A stretch of DNA of 64,000 bases from Przewalskia tangutica (taxonomy: Eukaryota > Streptophyta > Magnoliopsida > Solanales > Solanaceae): positions 53,119,007 to 53,183,006 of the forward strand of contig CM056732.1 in assembly GCA_029844215.1 (NCBI GenBank). Direction: 5' to 3'. The position numbers and the translations under genes were made by a program. Shown in pieces: positions 46,934-58,765 of this stretch (the stretch's first letter is position 1; every line of letters begins with the position of its first letter). Under the pieces are notes generated by a model. It was not told the DNA's origin. It did no database searches and saw only the letters and a list, made by a program, of their open reading frames with translations.

Positions 46934-48809
46934 CATAGTTCATAGTCTTAATCACTTAATAACGTAATCTCTTTTAAAACAATTTGAGTAACATATGCCT
47001 TATGTGTGAGTAGGTTATTCTTGTTTATAACAATCTTATTAAAGCAGCCATGATCTAGAAAATGTAATACAATTTTGTCTTATCTTAGCTTCTATGCAGA
47101 TGGAGGTTTCTACTGGTTTTAATATAATTAATTATTTGTCAATTCATTTTCCTTTATTAACGCTGCAGTGGTTTGTTCGCTACTTATTCTCATTTCCGAA
47201 ATCAACATAACATTATCCTTTTTAAGATCAAGTACCCATTACTCCCGAATGAGGTTTCACAACTTTTTAACAAAATTCATATCAAGTCAATTAAGTCAAG
47301 TCTCTTATCTTTCAAGATCAAGTCTCTTAACTTCTAAAATCAATAAACCATTCTTTTACCTACATAAAGTCGTTATAACTAACTTCCCTTAAAGCTATTA
47401 TAACACTTTATGTTTTAAACCAACCAAAACTCGTTTAGCACCCGTACGTCTACCGTACTACATAGTTTACAACAATCATGCTAGAAAAGATAGGAAGAGG
47501 TTCACATACCTCGCGATGATTATCGACAATTAGCAAAACGGCTTCAGTACTAAAACCCGCTAGCCTTTTCCCCCCTTCACCTAGACTACGTTACTCGGAG
47601 TACTTCCACCTCACAAGGCCACAAAACGTCCATCAACCTCTAGATCTCTTCGTAGAACAATTCTAAGTACAAGGTTCCTTATTCTACGGAAAATTCGGCA
47701 CCTCCCCGCATGACCACATAAATCTCCTCCTATCAAGGCTGCTAAGCCAACAACTCCAGGGGTTACACGTCTAACAGGCGTGTACAACGCCCATAATACT
47801 ACAAGTCTCGTCAGAAATACGGTCAATGTAAATACTGATTCAATTCTATCAATCTTCTTTCCTTATATAATATACTCAAGTATAACTACTCTGACATGTA
47901 ATATCCAATTTACAATAGGGGACACGGATCATTACCTCGATAAGCCCAAAATTATCCAAGATTATATGCCGATCCCGAGAAACGTTTAGCTCCAAATCTT
48001 ACGCTCCAACCTCCAAGCAACCCTCAGACGTTTCTAAATAACTTCTCTTAACACTTCATCTAAGCTGAAGATTTTCTAGGGTTTCATTTACATTATTGGA
48101 AAAAGTAGTATTTCCGGGCTCTTATGTTGGGATTTCTTTAGAATACTACTAGGGCTACTAGGCTAAGGTATTTGGGATTTATACAACAATACTTGAAGTA
48201 TTTCTACACAAAGTGGGGGTTGGACGAGCATGAGAGGGATGGAGAATTGCCTTGGAAAATCTTTAAGTGAGGGATGAAGAATAAGTCTTGAACTGGGGTA
48301 TTTATAGAGAAATCAAGGGTCAAGATCTTAGCAAGTGTGTGGTCAAGATTGGGCCATGTGTGTGTGGGTCCCACCACACCACAGCCAACGAAATGAGCTC
48401 AGTGTGATGGCCATTTTCGCCAAAGGATGTGGCAAGACACTTGTCCCACCATTTCGCCAAGGTGCCACATGGGGGTGACACGTGTCTCCTACTGCCCAAA
48501 ATATTTCGTCTTCCGAAAATATCCAAAATACCGAAAATCTCAAAAACAAAGTGGGCCCCACAAAATCGTAAATTTCTCCCGTGGGTCCCACGTGACCTTT
48601 TCCGAAAATAAAATCTCATAATTCTAATATAATCCAAGAAGCCTAAATACCAAATCTGGGAATCCAATTCCCATCAACGAACCTTTTTCCTTCACAAAAC
48701 CCGAAAACTTTTTCGTCGAAAAATCATATCTTTCTTTCTTTCCAAAATTACTGTCGTATTCTCGTACGTACGTCCTCACATACATACCCTGGAACTACGG
48801 GGTGTAACA
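46934..48809 (-). repeat. TG5 5-prime LTR, right piece
   Basis: Continues TG5 after TG6, matching 32399-34364, and ends ACTACGGGGTGTAACA. Contains the module (47015-47205), GTTCACATAC (47510-47519) and TATA box (48297-48306). Confidence 0.92.
48297..48306 (-). promoter_or_regulatory. TATA box of TG5 5-prime LTR
   Basis: Minus strand CTATAAATAC, about 505 bp from the LTR start. Confidence 0.65.
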
Positions 48810-48982
48810 ATATCGGTATGACTTCCTCGATTACATCATTGTTTTAACAGATCCGGTTACAAGGACTATGCGTTCTAAAGATTAAGGATTTTAAAGCTTC
48901 TTAACGACATAAAATTAGATCAAAACAAATCCTAACTCATATTATCATTAATATTCATCATATAATCACACAAAACAGTTTT
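48810..48982 (-). other. Copia leader, PBS-proximal part
   Basis: 173 bp between the TG5 insertion and the Copia PBS; no gene. Confidence 0.65.
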
Positions 48983-48995
48983 GGCTCTAATACCA
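48983..48995 (-). other. Copia primer binding site
   Basis: Minus strand TGGTATTAGAGCC, one mismatch (C to T) from the initiator Met tRNA complement. Confidence 0.8.
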
Positions 48996-49002
48996 CTATA
49001 GG

Positions 49003-49312
49003 TGTTTTGTCGGGTTCGTACACGCAGCGAAATTTGAAAATTTATGTTTCAAACCCGACATGGCGGTCAATACTACACATAATAAAATGTAATACTTCGA
49101 ACAAAGACTTACATTTTGTAGCGATCTCGGAATCTTCAAGCTTTTGTGTACGCCGAGGGTGTGCACGCAAATGTACCTTGATTTACAAGTTCTGAAACTT
49201 TGATGTAATTTCTAACTCTTGGAATGCTAGGAATTCCAGCAGAGTTTTAGAAGAGAATACTCTCTTGGTTTTGATGTGTAAGAAATGCGAGGGGAACCCT
49301 CTTATTTATAGC
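49003..49312 (-). repeat. Copia 5-prime LTR, 3-prime part
   Basis: Plus-strand left end TGTTTTGTCGGGTTC, a few bases beyond the PBS. It runs 310 bp to a TATTTATAG stretch where TG8 cuts it. No continuation is visible in the window. Confidence 0.7.
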
Positions 49313-49823
49313 TGTTACACCCCGTAGTTCCAGGGTATGTATGTGAGGACGTACGTACGAGAATACGACAGTAATTTTAGAAAGAAAGAAAGATGTGATT
49401 TTTCGACGGAAAAGTTTCCGGATTTTGTGAAGGAAAAAGGTTCGTTAATGGGAATTGGATTCCCAGATTTGGTATTTGGACTTCTTGGATTATATTAGAA
49501 TTTTGGGAGTTTATTTTCGGAAATGGTCACGTGGGGCCCACGGGAGAAATTTACGGTTTTGTGGGGCCCACTTTGTTTTGAGATTTTCGGTATTTTGGAT
49601 ATTTTCGGAAGATGAAATATTTTGGACGAGTAAGGGGGCGACACGTGTCACCCCCCTTAGGTGGCCATGTGGGCGAGTGGAGAGACAGTGTCAGCGGCTT
49701 GTCCCTCGCCGAAATGGCCATAACACTTGGAGCTCATTTCGTTGGCCATGTGGTGTGGTGGGACCCACACACACATGGCCCAATCTTGACCACACACTTG
49801 CTAAGATCTTGACCCTTGATTCC

Positions 49824-49836
49824 TCTATAAATACCC
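49824..49836 (+). promoter_or_regulatory. TATA box of TG8 LTR
   Basis: CTCTATAAATACC, about 510 bp into the LTR. Confidence 0.65.
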
Positions 49837-51399
49837 CCTTAGTTCAAGACTTATTATCATCCCACACTTAAAGATTTTCCAAGGCAAATACTCCCTCCCT
49901 TTAGCTTGTTCTCGTTCCCCCCCCCCATTTTGTGTAGAGAAATACTTCCAGTATTGTTGTATAATCCCAAATACCTTAGACTAGTATCCCTAGTAGTATT
50001 CCAAAGTTATTTCAATACTAGGAGCCCGGAAATACTACTTTATTCCAATAGTCGCAAAATGAAACCACAGAAAATCTTCATAACTTGGTTGAAGTGTTAA
50101 GAGAAGTTGTTAGAAACTTCTAAGGGTTGCTTGGAGCGGTTTGGAGCGTACCGAATAGGAGCTAAACGTTGCTCGGGATCGACTTATAATCTTGGATAAT
50201 TTTGGGCTTATCGAGGTAATGATCTTTATCCCCCTCTTGTACTTGGAGATTACATGTGGGAGTAATGTATAATTGAGTCTAGGATTTATGGAAGGATGAT
50301 TATAAAGAATTGAATTGTATTTACATTGAATTTATTCTGATGAACTTGTAGTATTATTATGGGCGATGTTGTACACGTCCGGTTAGACGTAACCCCTGTG
50401 AGTTGTTGGCTTGGTAGCGAGCCTTGATAGAGGAGAAGATTTATGTGGTTACGGGGGGGGGGGGGGAGGTGCTGCCGAATTTTCCGTAGAATAAGGAACC
50501 TTGTACTTAGAATTGTTCTACGAAGAGATCTAGAGGTTGATAGTCGTTTTGTGACCTTTATAGGTTGAAGTTCTACGAGTAACGTATTCTACTTGAAGGG
50601 TGTAAAAGGCTAGCAGGGTTATAATACTTTGGAGCGTTTTGCTAATTGTCGATAATCGTCGCGAGGTATGTGAACCTCTTCCTATCTTTTCTAGCATGAT
50701 TGTTGTGAACTATGTAGTACGGTAGACGTACGTGTGCTAAACGAGTTTTGGTTGGTTTAAAACATAAAGTGTTATAATAGCTTTATGGGAAGTTAGTTAT
50801 AACGACTTTATGTAGGTAAAAGAATGGTTTATTGATTTTAGAAGTTAAGAGACTTGATCTTGAAAGATAAGAGACTTGACTTAATTGACTTGATATGAAT
50901 TTTGTTAAAAAGTGTGAAACCACATTCGTGAGTAATGAGTACTTGGTTTTTAAAGAATAATGTTATTGATTTCGGAAATGGGAATAAGTATCGAACAAAC
51001 CACTGCAGCGTTAATAAAGGAAAATGTAATGACGAATAATTATATTAAAACCAGTAGAAACCTCCATCTGCATAGAAGCTAAGATAAGACAAAATTGTAT
51101 TACATTTTCTAGATCATGGCTGCTTTAATAAGATTGTTATAAACAAGAATAAACTACTCACACATAAGATATATGTTACTCAATTTTGTTAAAAGAAGAG
51201 ATTACGTTATTAAGTGATTAAGACTATGAACTATAAAATCTTTCGAAAATAAGAAACTTGAGTATTTGAAATTATTGCAACTTGAACTTTTGGAAAAGAA
51301 TGTTGTTACTTGACTTTAAAAAGGGAAAGTGTGTTGGTTTAAAAGGAAGTCATGGTAGTGTCTTAAATCTGTCTTAGAAGAGGGTTTAAATGTTATGGC

Positions 51400-51662
51400 C
51401 GATTCTACCTCGATTCCCATGAGATGGGCCGAGACATGTATACCACCCGATTCTACACCGAGACCCATGGGATGGGCCGGGACATGTATTCCACACGATT
51501 CGACACCGAGTCCCATGAGATGGGCCGGGAATGTGACCATACGATCCGACACCGAGTCCCGTGAGATGGGTAGAATGTGACCATCTGATCAGACACCGAG
51601 TCCGTGAGATGGGCGAGAATGTGACCATACGATCCGACACCGAGTCCCGTGAGATGGTAGAA
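51400..51662 (+). repeat. Minisatellite in TG8 LTR, left of TG7
   Basis: Five to six copies of a 40-48 bp unit with GAGTCCCATGAGATGGGCCG and ATGTGACCATACGATCC, related to the TG5 40-bp unit read on the other strand. It continues at 61060-61205. Confidence 0.85.
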
Positions 51663-52319
51663 TGTCACACCAACCGGGCAGTGGCGGTGCCCTACCTGGG
51701 CACCCTTCTACCTTAACAACACAAGTAAAACTGCGGAAATTAAATAACACCTCATTTTTTTTTAAAACCAACGTACGTGCAAGGGCAAAACCGACAAGGC
51801 TGCCATATATACATAAACAAAAGACACTACACCGTATACGAGTTCAATCCACATATGAATCTGGACCTCAAGAGTTTCTTGAAATATGGCGACAAGGCCC
51901 CACTGCACCCATAATCGTACAAAGCACATCTTGAAGAACTCATACCAAAAGATAAACTCCCGAGGGAGCTATCCAAAACTCGGCGGTCCTACACTGCCGA
52001 TCACCAAATGCGTACCTAAACTGCGGCGTGAACGCGGCCCAGGAGGTCGGCACGAAGAATGTACCAAGTATGTGAAACGATGAAATCGTAATTAAATCAT
52101 AACACACTAAACAAAGCAGGAGACATGTATGATAGCCAACCTGACACAACACATAAGCGCCATAATAAGTCGAGGACGCGTGCCTCAAGTCATTTCTAAA
52201 ATATAACCATGGGTCTCACGCCCATAACATCAATCATGCCCGTGGAATCCTTCTTCACTGCCGGCAGTCCGTGATATAAGATAACACCAATAGGCATACA
52301 TGAACACCAAGTCCCACCG

Positions 52320-52625
52320 GTGGTATAGCGTCTTGGGGGTTTACCCCTCACTTATACTCTTACCCTGGAGAAGGAGGTAAAGCAGGTGGTATAGCATCTT
52401 GGGGGTTTACCCCTCACTTATACTCTTACCTGGAAGGTGGTAAAGCATCTTGGGGGTTTACCTCACTTATACTCTTACCCTATCTCGTGACAATCAAACA
52501 AAACAAGCAGGGGGTATAATGTCTTAGGGGTTTACCCCTCACTTATACTCTTACCCTGGAGAAGGTGGTATAGCATCTTGGGGGTTTTACCCCTCACTTA
52601 TACTCTTACCCTATCTCGACCGGCC
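52320..52625 (-). repeat. Composite tandem array in TG7 3-prime LTR
   Basis: Same units as in TG2 (CTTGGGGGTTTACCCCTCAC with TTATACTCTTACCCTGGAG), five copies. Confidence 0.9.
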
Positions 52626-54478
52626 GTCAAACAAAACAGAAGCACTACCATGTCTTCTATAAACATCCGGGAATTTAACCAAGTACTACAAATAACGGAA
52701 GCATACCCGTGGAATCCCACATCACTGTCGGTACGTCCAAGTAACTTATAACAAGACAGCCGGCCCTCCAACCGAGTTTCTAACTATACTTTTAGAAACT
52801 CATTTCAAAGCTTGAAACCAAGTAACTTCAAATTTTTACAATCTAGGCAACTTATGCCCATTAATCAAAATAGACAACTTTCTAAACCTTCCATAAAGCC
52901 GTTATAACCAACTTCCCATAAAGCCGTTATAACCCTTTATGGTTTTTAGACAATTTCATTCTTTTTATAATTAAGAGACTTATACTTAAAACCAAGTATC
53001 ACAAACTTTCTAATCGAGTCTCTTAACTTTCAAAATACTTCGAGTCTCTTAATATTTAGAAAACAAGTTTCTTCTACTTTTAAACCTCAAGTAACTCACA
53101 CCTTTAAAACAAGTTACTTCTCTTAAATCATGTCATTTCTCCTCTCTTAAAACAATTAAGTAAATCACTCCTTTAACTCCCTAAAGTCATTACAACAACC
53201 CTTAGGTTTTGGAACTAAGGCACTAGCCAAAGGTTTGGAAACCACTTCCTTTTCAAGACTCCATGTACTTTAAGTAAAATAGTTTCTCTTTTAAGAATCC
53301 AAACTTCACTAAGGAATTGGATTATACAACTTACAATTTAAACATCAAAGTACAATCAAGGAGTACATAGAACGAATTCTATTTTAGGCAATCCAAATAC
53401 AACCAAGGAATGGATCATTTAAGGGTAGAACTTACTTTCTTTATCTTAAGGAATCATGCTAGAAGGAGATAGTTCACATACCTTTTCGGCTAAATCCACA
53501 AGCTGCCGAATACGCACGTGAAGTGTCAACCTATAATGGTCACAACAAGACTATCAACTTCTAGTCTCTAACGTAGAATAATACTAAGTATACGGTCTCT
53601 AATTCTACGGAAAATCGGCAAAGACTTCCTTTGTTTCTACTCACTTTGCCACCTTTTTCAATGTCGAATACAATACCCAACACGCCACATTTAAGGCTCC
53701 AAACAACAACCAAAACAAAGGGGATTACACGCCTTACAATACGTGTAAAATTCCGCCCCACAATTCATAATGCAGTAGTACAAAAATCCAAGCCATTCTC
53801 GCGATCTTATAACCAACAATACTAAGGTCTTTTCCAATTCTTTCCTAATTCCAAGTTTTAAGGTCTAACATGTTATATAGTCATAAACAACTTCAACAAC
53901 TACAATTTCCTTCTTCTTTACAACATGCGACGACTTTACTAATAATCGACTTGAATTGAAATCTTAGGGCTAACATGCTAGTTTTCAGATTTAGGGTTCC
54001 AATAGCCAATACACTAATCCAACTACATAATATAACTCATGCTTGCTAATAACCATAGCTACAATCAATAAGTAAACTTAATTGCTAAAACGACAAAATT
54101 TATACCTTTCCAAGCCCTTAAAATTTCCAAGATTCAAAGTCGCGCCTTAGCAATTCTTAGCTCCTTTCCTTAAGTTCCAATCCGCTCAAAGCACTCGTAG
54201 AGGCCTATGAAGAACCCATCTTCAAGTTCCAACTTCAAAGTTGAAGAACTCCTTAGTTTTCCGCCTTGCGACTAATACGAACACGCAGTTTTTCAGAAAT
54301 GTTTATATTGAGATATCCTTACAATACCCTAAGGGACATTGGGTTAAAGTCTTGTGGCTAATGGATCAAAACTACAAAATTTTCTCTTCCTAAAGTGGCC
54401 TTGGCCGAGAGCAACTATAGAGGAACAAGGTGTTCTCTAATTTTTCTAAGTGTAGAAATGCCAAGTCTTGCTACTAGT

Positions 54479-54494
54479 GTAGTATTTAAAACAC
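54479..54494 (-). promoter_or_regulatory. TATA-like box of TG7 3-prime LTR
   Basis: Minus strand TGTGTTTTAAATACTA, about 480 bp from the LTR start; weaker than the TTATATA of TG1 and TG2. Confidence 0.4.
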
Positions 54495-54974
54495 ATTGGA
54501 AGGCTTAGATTTAAACAAATGGGTGGCTAGGATGAATTTCACAAGGATTAAGCCCATGTGGACAAGTTGACTTTGGTCAAATATATCAAGCTTGAAGACT
54601 TATCTTCCAAGATGGTCAATGACCATTTTACCCTTACCATAATTTCGACCAAGACCATGTAGGGGTGCCACGTGTCGCCCTCTCATTCGTCCATAAAATT
54701 TCGTACCCCTAGTGGGCCCCACAAAAATGTAAAATTCCTCGGGTGGGCCCCACGTGACCAAATCCGTAAAAATAGATTTCCATAATATTAATAAGTTCCA
54801 TATTCTTCAAATAATACATTTTGAGAATCCAATTCTCAACAACGAACATTTTTCCTTTCCGACGTTCGGAACATTTTCCGTCGGAAAAACAATTCTTCCT
54901 TTCGTACCAATTTTCAAGTCTTGATTCCTTACGTGCATTCTCTTTTACAAGTCCTGGACTTACGGGATGTAACA

Positions 54975-55010
54975 TTCTTCCCCCCTTAGAAACATTCGTC
55001 CCCGAATGTT
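54975..55010 (-). promoter_or_regulatory. TG7 polypurine tract and hairpin
   Basis: Purine tract AAGGGGGGAAGAA (54975-54987), hairpin AACATTCG-GGGA-CGAATGTT (54991-55010) on the minus strand. Confidence 0.87.
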
Positions 55011-55870
55011 CTTAGTCGGTTGTCAAGCTATACAAACTCCGGCATAAACTCTATACTATGCCTATCAATCAAAACTGCACAGGACCAACGATGCCACACA
55101 TGGCCACCACAACATACGTAAACATAACAATGGACCTTCCGTCCGTGGTCCCTTCTCACAAAACTCGAAGGTTACAGTCTTCTCAAACACGGGATCCTTA
55201 GAGGTTACTTTCTTTCCTTACTTGTCATACTTTCTCGTACCTCCAAACTTATCTAGTACACGCACAAAATCTCAAATATTGTTTCTGTTCTCCAATCCTT
55301 GGAGTTACTATCCAAACTTGGCCATATTGTTACTTACATTCCCGTTAAGGCTCTTCTCGGTCCTTACGACCTAGTTCCGGTGGAATGCATCCACGAACTC
55401 GTACAACGATCAACTAGACCTGGGCCTTACACCCTCGTGACCCTATCACATAGCGGGACCATTTCTAACTGACATCACCCCATTCCATACTATCGGTTGA
55501 CCCGAAATGGGTCCATAACCCGACTCATCGTCACCCTTAACTTCTCATTCTTAGTCTGAAATAAATCTCTCTCTCTCTCAAGGTACTTCTCACCCTATCC
55601 TCCTATTCACTAGAGGTTCGTCACATAAGCCGAAGTATTTCTACTGTACAATCTTCCCTATTGGTCTTACACTGTCATGGGGCAATTTCTACGTGTGAAC
55701 TCTACACAACTATAGTCTCAGTTCACTTACCATTCTTGTCAACATTCTTAACTTCTCACTCTACTAATCAAAGTATTCCTACCCCTGGGGTACTATCACT
55801 TTACAACTCTAGCAACAAAGGGAAACATATACGTTAGGGTAAAATCTGAATCCATCAACACATGTATGAT
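55011..55870 (-). other. TG7 3-prime non-coding block
   Basis: 860 bp, collinear with 1687-2549 and 8182-9036. Conserved stretch at 55370-55470. No gene seen. Confidence 0.7.
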
Positions 55871-56731
55871 TCAAAAGAATCGAAATATACCTGTAACCCC
55901 GTGCGATGTCGCCTCCTGATCCTGCCCAGTAGTCGCGTCATCTATGCGGTTCGAAGGACCGCCAGAACTATAAACTCCACTCTGACCTCTACCACGGCTG
56001 GCTAACATCTGAACACCCTGCCCTGAGGAACGCACAGCTGCGGAGGAAAGGGAACCAACCATCGGCCTCATAGGCTGAGCCACCTCACCGGTGCCCCTTC
56101 TAAAAGGACATACCCTCAGTATATGGCCCGAACGGCCACAATAATAACAAACACCTGTGCCAAGACGGAATTTTCCCAAATGACGCTTACTACAATGGAA
56201 ACACTGAGGAATAAGTGGCCTCGACTGAGAAAATCCCCTGCTCCTTTGAGAACCTCGACCCCTGGAGCTCGGACCGGCTTCTAAATACCTTGTGGGATCA
56301 AATCTCCCACCTGTGAGCTGCGGGGTATGTCTTGGGTAGGTGGGGCGAATATCTCACTTTTCTTGAGGCAGCTCGTCCAAAAACTCACCGGGATAACCAA
56401 CCGGTCTAGCCCTCTTACGCAGATCTCGCGTTGGCCTCTACCCTCTGCACACTGCTCAGACCTTGCTGAATAACCTCCTGCTGAGGAAACTGTAGCATTG
56501 CTATCTTGGTCAATAACATAATGGCTTCCTTCATGACCCTAAAGTCTGCCCCTAACTGAGAAACTGTAGGCTCTGGTGCTGTGTTCTCAAAACCTGGCGC
56601 AGAAGAATTCGCCGACTGTGGTACAACATCTGGTATACCCTGGGAACAAGCCCTACCAACTCTCTGAGTCTGACTAGTAGCCCCTGCTACTCCTTTGCCC
56701 TTCTGGGCGGCTGTTGCCCTCCTCGAGGCAT
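55871..56731 (-). pseudogene. gag: TG7 gag, family A, capsid domain absent, frameshifted
   Basis: The MP-type ATG is at 56731. The N-terminal part is open in a neighbouring frame (to 56415): RRATAAQKGKGVAG, then ADFRVMKEAIMLLTKIAMLQ. After a frame change near 56420 comes KRARPVGYPGEF, and after another the knuckle region (55871-56179) with GVCYYCGRSGHILRVC, a full C-x2-C-x4-H-x4-C. The C-terminal RVTGI(F/S)RFF-like tail ends at a TGA at 55871, as in TG1 and TG2. No capsid domain. The LTRs are young, so the two to three frame changes could be sequence errors, or the element may be moved in trans without intact gag. Confidence 0.86.
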
Positions 56732-56850
56732 AAGCTGAACACAAAATTACGTCAGAGAGGAATTATCTTACTAACACAGCTCTAGGGCACGATCTCAGAG
56801 TGAGAAGAATAGAAACCAACTCCTAAATGTCCTGTAGCCTCCTGTTTATG

Positions 56851-56870
56851 GGTGTGGCGCGCAACACACC
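56851..56870 (-). promoter_or_regulatory. TG7 leader hairpin, dimer-initiation-like
   Basis: Perfect stem GGTGTG / CACACC on the minus strand, loop TTGCGCGC with palindrome GCGCGC. Confidence 0.57.
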
Positions 56871-56921
56871 GATAATCAAGACTCTACTAGACACGGTCTG
56901 TAGACATTCCGAGGACTGACT

Positions 56922-56934
56922 GCTCTGATAACCA
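56922..56934 (-). other. TG7 primer binding site
   Basis: Minus strand TGGTTATCAGAGC, the initiator Met tRNA complement with one extra T. Confidence 0.85.
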
Positions 56935-57589
56935 ACTGTCACACCCCGAACCCGGGCGTGGTGGTGCCCTACATAGGCACCCTTCTACCTTAACAACACA
57001 AGTAAACTGCGGAAATTAAATAACACCTCATTTTTTTTTAAAACCAACGTACGTGCAAGGGCAAAGCCGACAAGGCTGCCATATATACATAAACAAAAGA
57101 CACTACACCGCATAGAGTCAATCCCACGTATGAATACAGGACTTAAGAGTTTTCTTGAAATATGGCGACAAGGCCCCACTGCACCATAAGCGTACAAAAG
57201 CACATCTTGAAAGAACTCATACCAAAAGATAAACTCGACGAAGGAGCTATCCAAAACTACGGCGGTCCTACACTGCCGATCACCAAAGCTGCGACCTAAA
57301 CTGCGGCATGACGCGGCCCGAGGTCGAGACGAAGAATGTACCAAGTATGTGAAGCGATGAAATGCGTAATGAAATCATAACATCTAAACAAAGCAGAGAC
57401 ATGTATGATAGCCAACCTACGATCTGCAACACATAAGCAAATATAACAAGTCGGGGCGCGTGCCTCAAGTCATTTCTAAAATATAACCATGGGTCTCACG
57501 CCCGTAACATCAATCATGCCGTGGAATCCTTCCTCACCGCGGTCCGTGATATAAGATAACACTAATAGGCATACATGAACACCAAGTCC

Positions 57590-57900
57590 CACCGGTGGTA
57601 TAGCGTCTTGGGGTTTACCCCTCACTTATACTCTTACCCTGGAGAAGGAGGTAAAGCAGGTGGTATAGCATCTTGGGGGTTTACCCCTCACTTATACTCT
57701 TACCCTGGAGAAGGTGGTAAAGCATCTTGGGGGTTTACCCCTCACTTATACTCTTACCCTATCTCGACCGACCATCAAACAAAACAAGCAGGGGGTATAA
57801 TGTCTTAGGGGTTTACCCCTCACTTATACTCTTACCCTGGAGAAGGTGGTATAGCATCTTGGGGGTTTTACCCCTCACTTATACTCTTACCCTATCTCAA
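57590..57900 (-). repeat. Composite tandem array in TG7 5-prime LTR
   Basis: Five copies of the GGTTTACCCCTCACTTATAC unit, matching 52320-52625. Confidence 0.9.
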
Positions 57901-58109
57901 CCGTAGTCAAACAAAGCGGAAGCACTACCATGTCTTCTATAAACATCCGAATTTAACCAAGTACTACAAATAAGCTAAGCATACCCGTGGAATCCCACAT
58001 CATTTGTGCGTCCAAGTAACTTATAACAAGACAGCCGGCCCTCCAACCGAGAGTCGCGGCAACTTAATAAAACATAGTCCTTGCACTCAAAGGCTATCGC
58101 CAACACACA

Positions 58110-58765
58110 TAGGAAATTCTCATTTAACAAGCCAAAGTACTTACCAAGGCACAAATGGAAAAAATTATCATTTAACAAGCCAAAGTACTTATCAAGGCAC
58201 AAATAGAATAATTCTCATTTAACAAGCCAAAGTACTTCTCAAGGCACAATTAGAATAATTCTCATTTAACAAGCCAAAGTACTTACCAAGGCACAAATGG
58301 AAAAATTCTCATTTAACAAGCCAAAGTACTTATCAAGTCACAAATAGAAAAATTCTCATTTAACAAGCCAAAGTACTTCTCAAGGCACAATTAGAATAAT
58401 TCTCATTTAACAAGCCAAAGTACTTACCAAGGCACAAATAGAATAATTCTCATTTAACAAGCCAAAGTACTTCTCAAGGCACAATTAGAATAATTCTCAA
58501 TTTATCAAGCCAAAGTACTAATCAAGGCACACTTAGACAAATTCTCAATTTATCAAGCCAAAGTACTAATCAAGGCACACTTAGACAAATTCTCAATTTA
58601 TCAAGCCAAAGTACTAATCAAGGCACACTTAGACAAATTCTCAATTTATCAAGCCAAAGTACTAATCAAGGCACACTTAGACAAATTCTCAATTTATCAA
58701 GCCAAAGTACTAATCAAGGCATCACATAGAATTATTCTCAATTAAACAGGCCAAAGTACTACGTA
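58110..58765 (-). repeat. 47-bp minisatellite in TG7 5-prime LTR
   Basis: About 14 copies of CAAGCCAAAGTACT..CAAGGCACA with an AATTCTCATTTAA spacer. Two sub-types in blocks: left copies with TCATTTAACAAG, right copies with TCAATTTATCAAG and CACTTAGACAAA, the latter nearly identical (recent expansion). Confidence 0.95.

Larger units (their letters stand above)
31171..48809 (-). mobile_element. TG5: gag-only Ty3/Gypsy element, family B
   Basis: 3-prime LTR 31171-34364, internal 34365-36475 (2111 bp), 5-prime LTR 36476-37760 plus 46934-48809, split by TG6. LTR sequences are almost identical over long stretches (compare 32393-32930 with 46930-47430), so it is young. No pol. Inserted in the Copia leader with flanks AGATC / ATATC. 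Confidence 0.9.
28895..49312 (-). mobile_element. Old Ty1/Copia element, in two visible pieces
   Basis: Minus-strand order: 5-prime LTR part (49003-49312), PBS (48983-48995), leader (48810-48982 and 29385-31170), gag (28895-29384). TG4 truncates gag, TG5 splits the leader, and TG8 cuts the LTR, so this is the oldest layer in the window. Its pol would lie left of TG4, outside the window. Confidence 0.82.
49313..51662 (+). repeat. TG8 LTR (inverted), left piece
   Basis: TGTTACACCCCGTAGTTCC start; close to TG5 LTR. TATA box 49824, G run about 50453-50467, GTATGTGAAC 50666-50675, TTATAACGA-type repeats about 50768-50812, conserved module in reverse about 50985-51165, then the minisatellite that TG7 interrupts. 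Confidence 0.88.
51663..54974 (-). repeat. TG7 3-prime LTR, 3.31 kb, internally deleted
   Basis: TGTCACACCAACCGGG to CTTACGGGATGTAACA. Lacks the 47-bp array and flanks present at about 58045-58855 in the 5-prime LTR; the joint is near 52775 (CCTCCAACCGAG then TTTCTAACTATAC). GTTCACATAC at 53472-53481, TATA-like box at 54479. Confidence 0.92.

Noticed and set aside
58110..58765. Long 47-bp array as a possible centromeric satellite
   Set aside because: It lies wholly inside one LTR, with the same unit at the same place in TG2.
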